NCBI GenBank assembly: GCA_022457155.1
Contig: JAJGOT010000260.1
Span: 496,001-560,000, forward strand
Length of the DNA: 64,000 nt
Origin: Cladopsammia gracilis
Taxonomy: Eukaryota; Cnidaria; Anthozoa; Scleractinia; Dendrophylliidae
Direction of reading: 5' to 3'
In this document: positions 1 to 11,400 of the stretch, piece after piece
Layout: every line of letters starts with the position of its first letter
Numbering within the stretch: position 1 is the stretch's first letter
Translations under genes and position numbers: made by a program
Notes under the pieces: model-generated
What the model was told of the DNA's origin: nothing
What the model saw: only the letters and a program-made list of their open reading frames with translations
Databases searched by the model: none

Positions 1-391
1 CCCCATCCGACAAATAAAACGCATTGTTTCAGCAACTTGGCATCTTGTGACCGTTATTCCCATAGGAGTTTTTATTCGAATTCAGTTTACAAAATTAAAA
101 ACATGACAAATATACAAATACCTAAAGTATGTTTTTGCAAACCGCACCACGGGAAGCCGTGGGAAAAAACAAGAGGTAGGTTAAAAGATTTGGGATGCTC
201 AGTACAGTCAGTACATGATATCAGACCGGCAAAATAACCCGCCGGTATGCCCCTATCATTGGATTTTGGAACACAGTGACACAAAAAAAGCCGCACTAAA
301 AGGTTTACCATAAATATCTCCATAGATACCAAGGTACACATTAATAGCTGCTACAACAAACAATGCAAGAATTATTCATTACACTCTGCTA
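1..391. other. No recognised feature
   Basis: I see no gene, repeat family or RNA here. The open frames are short and overlap each other on both strands. Confidence 0.5.
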
Positions 392-504
392 TAGAGTGTT
401 ATCACTCCCGTGATCCCCACAGGATTAGCTTGGGACACCAATATGGCCGCCGTTTTATTGTTTTGGGACACCAGCATGGCCGCCGTCATGTGAAAACACT
501 CCAT
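392..504. mobile_element. Short MITE with paired ATGGCCGCC motifs
   Basis: The left end (TAGAGTGTTATCACT) and right end (GTGAAAACACTCCA) form an imperfect terminal inverted repeat. Inside, GGGACACCA followed within two bases by ATGGCCGCC occurs twice. The same core recurs inverted at 31929-32105 and, more diverged, at 60893-61045, so this is a dispersed non-autonomous element. It sits about 200 bp upstream of the start codon of the secreted-protein gene and could contribute to its promoter region. I see no confident TATA box between 505 and 706. Confidence 0.55.
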
Positions 505-706
505 TAGGAAACCATTCATATGTATACATAATTCATCTGATTCATATAATCCCAAAACAATTCACAAAACCAATTACAATATGTCTATTGTTGGAGTTGA
601 AATAAAGAGACTCTTTTAGCGAACGGTGAAGTCGGCCCAGTGTAAAGTTCCTTCGGTTCAGTCGCTTGTGTTTGAAGTATTCTGCGCTCTTATTTTTTGG
701 TCAAAC

Positions 707-869
707 ATGTCGAAGCTGTTAGTCTCGCTTCTTTTTGCTGTGTGTTTATGCTTAGCATTTACTTCAGGAAGCAGTATTTATCATCGTGACCAGACTGAAG
801 ACAAGGGTTTCATGGATGGTCGACAGAATGATGAGATGGAAGCGATGTTAACTTTAGATGATGAATCTG
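707..869 (+). CDS. Exon 1: signal peptide and acidic N-terminus
   Basis: Starts AACATGT and ends at donor CTG|GTAAGA in phase 1. It codes 54 residues: a signal peptide, then a stretch with many Asp, Glu and Gln (YHRDQTEDKG, NDEMEAMLTLDDES). Confidence 0.8.
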
Positions 870-3800
870 GTAAGAATAGTTAGAAAACAAAGTTAGGTTA
901 CAAACACGATGGAAGTTTTGCAGAGAACAGAACGCTTATAGTTTTTCCATGCTTTTAGTTACCTGCATGCCGATGTTTGGTTAGGAGACAAATATTTAAC
1001 TATTTAATCAAATATTTAATTGCTTATCCTCTGGTTTGGAATAAAACATTAAGAATGCTGATATTGTTTACCAGTTAGGGGCACTTCTGAAAACTCGAGT
1101 AGCTCAACTGTTAGAAACCGATGCCAGATTGACTACATTCTGTGTATAATAATTAATTCAAAAGTGGAAGGCGTGCTAGAAGCTGGCTACGCGGTTTGTA
1201 CTTTACGTTTTAGGCTCTAAAAGGAAAGTGTATATTTTTACGTAAGCAAAAAACCGAATAACCTTGCTTGCGGCAACTATTTTTTTCTTCAATTCCAAAA
1301 AGTGAAAATAATTCAAACAAATAGATTACAAAATTAATCATTGAGCACAGCAAAAGAGAATTAAGAGATTTCCTTCTGATGAAGGTATTTACATCTTGGA
1401 ATTCAAAACGGTGTGGTAACAAAAGAAAGGCCCTCTGGGAACTCGCCCATATTTGATTATATCAGTGGTCAAATACAATTGTTAACAGCGCGTTTGTATT
1501 CTACATCAAACTCTACTTACGAGCGTAAGTAGGAGCGCAAGCTTATCCCTTCTTTTGCAATTAAGTAGCTGTGATATTATACGCTTAAAAGTATCGGTAG
1601 TATGTTTGCTATCTCTTTTCCCAAAGGATTTGTTTTTGAGCGATTACTCTGTCAGGATGGATGTTAGCGTCAGTTCTGTTTTTGTAAAAGTTCTTAATCC
1701 AACCAGGGTTGAATTTTATTAAAAGCTCTTCGCTTGTTTTTACAATGTTCATTCTGTTATTACAATAGCTGCTATACAACTGTCTCTTAACTGCGAAAAG
1801 AACACTTGACTTGCATTCAGTATTTAAGAGAGAGTCGATGTTGAGCCCGTTTTGCTGTTATGTTTAGAGAAGTCCAGGCTCTGTAGATGTTTCTTCTGGT
1901 CAAACAGCATCCTTTAAGCTGGTTGTGACAATTGGAAGCAAAATGGCGCAATAAGGAAAACCGCTCGCCTTGCCGGCAATATTTGTCCACGTTCAAATCC
2001 TGGGCTGAGCGTCATACAGCTAGTGTCGAAAATTGCTTACAAGGTTATGCTTTTGTTATCAGACACAATTTTAAAATTTCATTTACTCATTCCGAAGGCC
2101 GCATATTTTTTCCTCTATGGTTATTTAGTGTGAATCTCGTTAAACGTTAATTTTCCAGATGATGAATAATAATAAATAATAATAATCACTTTATTTAAGT
2201 GTCAAGGTATTTAGCGCGCGAGCACTAATTGGGGACACTAAATAAAGAAACAAATATTCAAATAAAACATAACATTTTTAAAAATCCCAACTGGCAGGAG
2301 GCAAACCAGTTGGCTATTTTACAAGCGTGGTCGAGGAGTTGAACTCGGGTCTGCCGTGAAACAACTCCAGCAAGTGGTCAGAGCGGGACTTGAATCCGGG
2401 ACCTCCGGATTACAAGTCCGACGCCCTAACCACTCGACCACGCCCTAACCACTCGACCACGCTGCCTCCCACGGAATCGGAAGACCAAGAGAAGGGTTAC
2501 CTGATGACTCGCTTTATAGAGGGGCGAAAAACAAAAATGAATACAGCTCGGGAATACTGAAATGAGACAGAAGGTGAGATTTCACGATAAAACCTTATAC
2601 TCCTGGCCTCGGTTGTTCATAAGGTGGATAGCGCTATCCACCGGATAAATCACTATCTGGTGGATAGGTATTAGCAAAACCAATTGTGTTTTCCACTGGA
2701 TAGTTATTTATCCGATAGATAGCGCTATCCACCTTTTGCACAACCGGGTCCTGGCGAGTAATGTACCCAGAGGGGGACCACGCTACTCCATGACTGGCAT
2801 CACAAAATGTCCCCATTTATAAGAGTTTACCAAAACACACGGAATTCTGTCACACGAAGTCAGAGACATGAAGTAATATGAAAATGACAAACAACTCTGT
2901 CTCATTTCCGCCGGAAGTTCCTTCGAACGCGTCTCCATAATCCCCGATTACTACTAGTATAGTTACATTTAGATCTAAACAACCCGAGAAGCTAGGTGGT
3001 ACTCTGGTACAGTAGGCTATGTAAGCCTAAAACAATGAACTGTCGTGATGGTGTCTCGCAAATTTTACATTTTTACGTGGTCAGATCAGCCTTTGCAGTT
3101 CATTGTTTTTGTTCATTCATTATTTGGCTGGTTAGGTCTCTCGGTAGATCCTACGTATCATTGGCAGTATTATCGTTTGCGGTCTTCTGCAGTTTACTTT
3201 TATTTATGTAAGCCTAAGCCTAGCTGAGGCCACAGGTTCAATCCTGAGTGGGGATTTTAGATTTTCTTTTTTGCACTTAAAAATTTATTGAAAATAAAAT
3301 TCTAAGTGTCGACATTAAGTTATATAATTCTCGCTAAGTGTCCGAGGTTGTTTATGCGCATAGGATCTGGTGCTAACCGGACAGAAGAGCCTGTTTGGTA
3401 ACAAAACATTATTCCGGTTATATCCCGTCCTATATATAAGCACATCATTCTTTACAAAAAAAATTCCACTAAAACAACGCTCATTTCATCACAATATTTT
3501 TTGCTTACCAGCCAAAAAACTCTTATGAAGTTGTTTAAGCCCAGGGCCGTATAACCAGTATTTTACGGTCCACGCATTCTCTCGATTAAGTGCAATGGCA
3601 GCTTTCATCACAGTTAACTCGGAACCAGTTCCTATTAAAGCGATAACTTCCCCACATCTGATGTGCGATGATCTTCCATAAAATACACCGGTCAGATGAT
3701 TAATAATAAAAAGTCATAATTATCACGTAATCATAACGACATGGAAAGAGGATGATCCCATAAGGTTCATTTGGTTTACAAGCATATAAACTTCAACAGG

Positions 3801-5394
3801 ATCAACTTTTCTTTTGTTTTACATGAAAATTCTGCAGGATGGCCCCAGTACTTTTGAGTTCGGCGCAGTTGCAAAGCAAGACGCGGGTACGGGGGGCGAC
3901 GATGACAAAAGCGAAGAAAACCCTGGGTCTATCGAGCTCGTTTATATGGAACTAGGCCTAGGATTATCAGCGCTAGGATCATCCTATCTCCCACATAGCA
4001 TGATCCCAACGCTAGGGCCAAATGCAACCCTTCTCATGTGAACTGAAAGCAGAAAACATGTCGCGCTCGGATGATCCTAGTGCTAGGATCATCCCCTTTC
4101 CATGTAAGTAGAGCCTTAATAATCACAGGTAACATTAAAAAAGAACGTTGCAAACAAAAAATAAATAATCATTTTTGTTATTTGTTAATTTTTCGCTCAC
4201 GAAAATTTCATTTGAGTAGCGTCAGTATTCTGAACGATGATGTTCACTACGTTTCACTGTAATACCTTTAGGAGATGCCAGCCAAGTAAAGGTTTCCTCT
4301 GACGAATCTGATGGACAGAAAGAAAGCTCTTTATTGCCTCGTGGCATCTTCGATAAAGTTAAAACCAGTGTAACTAATGCAGGAAACAAAGCTCAGGGCT
4401 ACGTAGATACGGCAAAAGGTATGTCATTTGCGTGTTTTTTTTTTTAATGTATACGCTCCATGTACCAACAACATGTAACATCTAACTCCTAACAACATCT
4501 AAGTTCTATCGTGCTTCGGACTTAGTTGAGTCAGTCATTTAGAATTTTTACGTCTCTTAGTTCAGGGGACAAATAGCGATAATCACAGAGTTCATAGCGG
4601 TCCGCTACTGATGCTTCCTTTGATTTAAGGTGTACTGTTTTCGTTTCCTCAGCAAAGGTTGGTGAAGTGAAAGACAAGGTTTCAAACATAAAAGTACCCG
4701 AGCTTGGAAACAGAGACATGGATAAACTCCAACAAGTCCGGAAACGTTACATGGGTATTTTGGGCGTTAACGAGGATGATATCTTTAACTTCTTGAAAAA
4801 TCGGCAAGGTAAACTAATGAATTTAGTTGTGAGGAGCTGAGAGAATTAATCAGTCAAGCGCGATTTTCTCTTTATTTACCAACCAGTTTAAAGCGGATTT
4901 CATTTGAGTGTCGTAACACGTACCAAACCACAGTCGCAGACACTTTAATGAACCAATCAAATTCGTAGCGAATACTTGTAGCCGGTGCAGAGCGCGGGAA
5001 AACGCATGCAGTGGCATTTTATGGTACATGACGTATTCTATCGATTATTGAGTGTATCGGCGGCTTTCATTTAAATCTCGGGATAGTGAACTCGGCATCA
5101 ACAACGACAAACAACAAAAACAAAGTCTTTATTTTCAGAAACACGGTTACATTTTAGCAGCCCGCGTTCTATCAAAGCGATAATTTTCCCAAATCTATTA
5201 ATATGTGATGATCTTCGATGAAATCAGTATGCCGGTCAGATGATTAATTATGAAAAATACATAGTTATCACGTTATTATGATAACAACTAAATATTCAAA
5301 GGCAACATTTCAAAAACATTAAAACCGTTTCAAACGTTGATTATAACATAGCTGGAATTTTCACGTAATCAAATTTAATAGCGTGAGCGTGCTT

Positions 5395-5429
<35 letters not shown>

Positions 5430-8400
5430 ACTAACACCTCGAGAAACACCGCGTTGAAAATGTTATAAAACAAATAGTTCATGCAGCAGCTGTGCGTATG
5501 TCGCGATTTTGAGCACTTGGGAAGTTTGGAGAGCACTCAAGAGGCGAGAGTTGCACTCGGCTACGCCTCGTGCAACTCTTACACCTCTTTCGTGCTCTCC
5601 AAACTTTCCGCGTGCTCAATATCTCGACATACGCACGCTGACGCATGAACTAATCATCAAATATTCCTCGCTCACGAAAATTTCATATCAGTAGCGTCAG
5701 GGGGATTCTGAACGATGAAATTTACTACGTTCCACTGTTATACCATAAGGGGATGCCAGCCAAGAAAATGATTCTCCTGACGAATCTGATGGACAGAAGG
5801 AAAGCTCTTTATTGCCTCGTGGCATCTTAGATAAAGTTAAAACCAGTGTAACCAACGCAGGAAACAAAGCTCAGGGCTACGTGGATACGGCAAAAGGTAT
5901 GTCATTTGCGTGTTTTGTTTAAAATGTATACGCTCCATGTACCAACAACATGTAACATATCTAAAAAAAAACTATATCTAACTCCTGTCCCGCTTCGTAC
6001 TTAGTTGAGTCAATCAGTTCAGTCATTTAGAATTTTTATGTCTCTTAGTTCAGGCCGGGGACAAAAAGCGATAATCACAGAGTTCATAGCGGTCCGCAAC
6101 TGATGCTTCCTTTGATTTAAGGTGTACTGTTTTGGTTTCCTCAGCAAAGGTTGGTGAAGTGAAAGACAAGGTTTCAAAGATAAAAGTGCCCAAGCTTGGA
6201 AACAGAGACAAGGATAAACTCCAACAAGTCTTGAAACGTTACATGGCTACTTTGGGCGTTAACGAGGATGATATCTTCAACTTCTTGAAAAAGCAGCGAG
6301 GTAAACTAATGAATTTTAATAGTTGTGACTGTAGCTGAGAGAATTAATTAGTCAAGCGCGATTTTCTATTTCTTTGTTTACTACCAGTTTAAAGCGGTTT
6401 TTACTTGAGTGGCGTAACACCAAAACGCCGTCGCAAACAACTTAATGAATTTAATGAACCAATAAAACTCGTAACAAATACATGTAGCCAGCACAAAAGT
6501 GCGGGAAAACGCCTGCAGGTAAGTGGTTTTACTTCTGATTGGTTGAGAAAGTGGCGCGAGATTTTTTAACCAATCACAAAGCATAGCAATGCAAATTAAA
6601 CCAAAGCAATCGCGAAATTACTTTCGACACTCAATTGAAAACCGCCCAAAGTAGCCTGCATGACAGGCGCTTTATGAGCCAAGCGGAGCGAGCGAAGCAT
6701 TTCGCGCGGAGCGCGACACGAGCGCGAAGCGCGAGACGAGGGAAGAAGAAAAAAATCCCTCGAGCGCGAGCGAAGCGCGAGACGAGGGAAGAAAAAAAAA
6801 CTTCCCTCGTCTCGCGCTTCGCGCTCGTGTCGCGCTCCGCGCGAAATGCTTCGCTCGCTCCGCTTGACTCATAAAGCGCCTGTCATGCAGGTTACGCCCA
6901 AAGATAATACGGACATTAAAAAAAAAACGTCAGTGGTAATACTAATTTGTGATAATTATTATCTTTTGTTTACCCAGAGTATCGCAATACAGCACAGAAA
7001 TCTGATGCCGTTGGCAAATAGTGGCCACAACTTTGAGAGCTACCTTCACTTGCACACAACACTTGTGAATTACCTGGGCCTGTAATTTTTTTTATGACTT
7101 TTTTCCCTAACTTCTTCAATAGCAATAAAACACAGTGATTTATTTTACTAGAAGAATCTATAAAACAAGAAAAACTTTTGCAATTCAATCCTCTGTTGAT
7201 TAGTTTGTTTTACTTAAGTCGGCGATCGGCCATGTTCAAATTAGGTGAACAGACTGCTCTGAGTTTTCTCGCATTGGGGTCGATGTCATCTTACCGTACT
7301 AGTTAAATGTTAAAAAGACACTTCCACGGTTTTTTCAACTTTTGATATTGGCCATACAGCGAGAATCTATAAACGACACTGCTGGAAAGAGCACCTCAAA
7401 ATTAGTAAAATAGCCAAGTTTGTGAGTCGTATCTTGTAAAATCGTAAAGTTATAGCTTCGCGAAGTCGGGAAATTTTACAGACGTTTGTATGCTGGGGGC
7501 ACAAACTTGCCCCCCAGCATACAAACGTCTGTAAAATTTTCACACTTCGCGAAGCTATAACTTTGCGATTTTACAAGATACGACTCACAGACTTGGCTAT
7601 TTTACTAATTGAGGTGCTCTTTCCAGCAGTGTCGTTAGATTCTCGCTACATGATCAATATCAAAAGTGGAAAAAAACCGTGGAAGGGTCTATTGAAAACT
7701 AAGTTCATATGCAAACAATTTTAAATCGTATCATAGCCTTTTTGTTCTAACAGTTGTAAATTACAGTTGCAAAACTTTATTTTTTTCATAGATCGTCCAG
7801 GTTTTACATCGTATGTGTTTCATTATATTTAATCATTTATCATCACTGGTACATAATAGTGAATTAGATATATGGTGAAGTTCTGGCCATTTTTCGTGTT
7901 TTTTTTTTTAGTATATTGTCACTTTACACTATAATAAAAGCTCGAAACTTTAATAAGTTTCAAGTTTCAATCACAAAGTAAATGGTGGGAATTCAGGTGT
8001 TCTTTTACTGCGTTACTTTAGAACGGATTTTTGAAATTATCTCTCAGTAAAGTTTTAATCGATCATTGATTGTTGATCGATGTTATGTGATGTTTTGTGA
8101 TTTTTGAGTGTTTGAAATGAAAAGCGAGGAGGGAGGGTCATTTATGGCTGTGATTTTTTTGGGAGAAAACAAAAACGGTTTGTTTATTTAGAATATTACA
8201 ATATTCACTAAATATGAGCACCGAAACCTTACCATGTTGTTCCAGGCATTCGTATATTGGGTAGCCAAAGGATATGAGGCACGCAAAAGGAACGATATCG
8301 CGAGTGCTCGTTCGCGCGCTGGTGTTTAGCTCCTCCCTGGTCCCACAACCTTTTTCTTTTTTTTTATTTTATTAGACTTCGCCATCAAATAAACTAATAA

Positions 8401-11400
8401 CAAACAATGATAAAAAACAAAGAAAACAACTACTGAGTTATGGCAGGGTGACCACAACAACTGCCACCAATTACTGTGGGCCCAAGATTAACAAAATTCT
8501 AAACACTCGAATAAAATGATAAAATATAGTAACTAATAACAACACGAAATAGGCTCGGAAAGGTTGCGTGGCGTATTAACACCTGTAACAGGCTAAAATC
8601 ATACATGAATTGACTATGATATAGAATAGTGAAAGAACTGGGGACGGAACATGTAATGTTACGCGGCAGATCGATTACAATTTAAATTTCATCTGACGGG
8701 AGCCAATTACCCTGATCATGATAATTCTCACCGGAGTGTGGATTCAAAGGATTAATTTATAGATGGACATCAAAATAGCCCGATGTCACCCTTGCTGTTG
8801 CGTTGGTAACGACAGCTTGTCTATATTAAAAAAAAGTTTCCGACTTATATCCCCTTATATCTCCTTTTTACATAATGGCCGAAGCTGTTGCAGTGTCCCT
8901 GCCTTCGTGTTTTTTTTCCTGTTCAGTCAGTCATTATTATTTATTTATTTATTTATTGTTACATGTTTAAGGCGAAGTTAATAAAATAAAATAAAATAAA
9001 ATGATCGTTCGAGTGAGGGTCAAGCGATAAGCCACACGCGTGTTCACACGGAACTCGCGCATTTGTGCGTTTTTTAAGCTTTGATCAAACGATCGAGACA
9101 CCAAGTGCACGTGTTGGAGTATTAGTCTTGAGTTTGGGGTTTTCAGCTACGAAGGAGTGGAAAACATTAGATATAGTTTTACGAAGTTCTTCTAGAGGTC
9201 TTAGCGTTGGCATTCTTAAAAATTACCATGCTGTAAAATTAACTAAAAAGTAGAAATCAAAGGCTCCTTGCGAGCAAAGTCGTGAATATGAAACAAACAT
9301 CGGACCTTTTCCTACCCTACACAAAATTGGTCCTCTTAGATTGTACATATTATGACTACTTCCCTTATGTTGCGGATCCACGTAACAATATCTTTTACCA
9401 AACAGAAGAAGGACCTCTAAAACCTTCGTGTGCATACGTAGCTGAGGGAGTCCTGGATTATTCTCCAGAGCGTATAGCAAACACGTGGCAAGTAAAATCC
9501 ACTGTGATTTTTATCAACAATGCTTTGAAGGTGAATTACAGTCCGTACTGTGCAATCTCAGCTCGGTAATGTTTGTCAGCCTCACACGAAGGAATGTGTT
9601 TACTAGCGAAAATGAAAATTACGGGGCAAACTTACCTTTTCCTTCATTATTAATGTCAAATATCCTTGCCAAACAATAATAACAAGTAAAAGAATCCCAA
9701 CGTTTTCCCAAACCGACGTTTCATCTCATCGAATATTCGTAAACACAAGGATCGTAATGGCGGACGTATGGTTTACCCTCATGTACTCCATGTATACTTA
9801 CCAAAGTGTAACATATCAACAATTTAATATAAATTTAATATAAAGTTTACGATGAGCGAGTGACTTTTTCCAGTAATCGCGATAAGTCGTATTCACGACT
9901 TAATATATATAGATAGCCAAAGGCTAACAGCGTCGCACTTTGAACAAGCTTAACTAAGGTGAAACTTAACTAAGGTGAAAGGTTGGAAGCACAAGAATTA
10001 AGATTGACGAACGGGCTGTTTTCAATTTTAGCAATTCTCAAAAACAGTATTACGCGACCGTCTGCACAGTACATTTTTATAGACCGTACAAAAGTTCACA
10101 AAAACAACTTTTCTCTGTCTAGAATAACTAGTACCACTAGTTTCCGAATAAAATACAGTTTTTGTTTGTCAAAAATTGCCCGAGAAACTGATTTGAAAAT
10201 CAAAAATTGCAAAAATACACAAACATATTTGCATAAGGCGATGCGAGTGAAGATAGAACTGTACTATAAGATCAAAGTCTTGTTTTGTTTACATAAAATC
10301 GCTTTTCAAACTATCTAATGAATGAACAAACACATAAAAATGGACAACACAATCTTCTTTCGAAAAAATTTATTCAAATCTCCATTAGTTTACGTTTAAA
10401 AGCGAAACGCGTACCATTTAATTATAGCTCATCGAGTTCAAGCTTTCTTCGATGATATTCAAGAGATCGATACAACTGAATTTAAGCACGTTTTAAAATC
10501 AATTCTCCAAAACTAACAATAACACCAATAAAAAGTCACTCACAGATTGATATCAACATAAATTCTCATCGAAAACTGTAATCTGTTTTACCTTTATGTT
10601 TCCCGCTTGCTTGGAAATTCAAATCTCCGCTTCTGGTTCTGAAATCCGTAGGACACAAACACCTCCCGCATTTGATAAAAACGTAATACATGAAGTTCCT
10701 CGAAGCAAGATTTTATCCATGAAAGCTCGTCTTTTTCCACTAAAGCGGCTTCTAAGTATCTCTTAATTAGTATCCTTGTCTTGAATAGCAAACCGCGAAA
10801 TATTCAGGGAAATAACGCCTTTAATTTAAACGGTTTTCTCCGCTTAGTAAATTCACACCAAAACATCAAAGTGTTTTTCTAGCTGACGTGACATTTGGCC
10901 GTGTAACCGCGCGAAAAACAAAGCCTCGCTTTGGTTTCAACATGACGTTGTATGCGCATGTTTTGCGATGTCATACGCGCCCGCGAGCTAGTCCTGCGCG
11001 ATAGTCCGGTCCTGTGCGACAGCGGACGGAGGGCACACGCGGACGGAGGGCACACGCGCGCCCGCGAAACATTCCGCTAGCCATGACCATGAAAAATGAA
11101 GGGCATAGGTTCTGGTTCTATGAGTATGGGGCTGCGCAGCCAGGCCTTCGGCCTGGCAAGTGCTCCGCTAAAAACACTGAAATTTGTCAAAATTAACTGA
11201 TAACTAAGAAATGGCCGACAACTGATATCCGAGATTGTAATACCTCCATCCAGACCCTCTGTTGGGAACACTTCTGGTATGTGCTTTCAATCACTTGCAT
11301 CCTTACAATTTAAGCTCAAACTCGTCATTAGATTCGCCAGGCTAGGGTGAGCGCGTTGAGGGAACGAGGCTGGACCCGCCTACCAAGTCCAGGTACCACG

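Larger units (their letters stand above)
3630..6647 (+). repeat. Tandem segmental duplication carrying exons 2-3 and 4-5
   Basis: Copy 1 (about 3630-5160) and copy 2 (about 5160-6647) align along introns as well as exons. Both begin with AAAGCGATAA then CCGGTCAGATGATTAAT, continue through TCGCTCACGAAAATTTCAT and the two exons, and end in a family C MITE (4890 and 6391). Copy 1 alone has the MITE at 3740-4104; copy 2 alone has the one at 5475-5652. Those insertions therefore postdate the duplication, or each was lost from one copy. Confidence 0.8.

Noticed and set aside
2390..2465. Functional tRNA-Thr gene on the minus strand
   Set aside because: A-box segment duplicated and the sequence runs into a SINE body and tail; a SINE head is the simpler reading.
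3814..4041. 75-codon plus frame with an acidic stretch, a possible extra exon of the secreted-protein gene
   Set aside because: It lies within a MITE (3740-4104), and entering in the required phase 1 from the AG at 3837 gives a stop after six codons.
6635..6874. Mirror-image Arg/Ala-rich frames on both strands
   Set aside because: Product of the CpG-rich palindrome at 6651-6895.
9983..10318. 111-codon frame
   Set aside because: Inside element A; the other two copies do not keep the frame.
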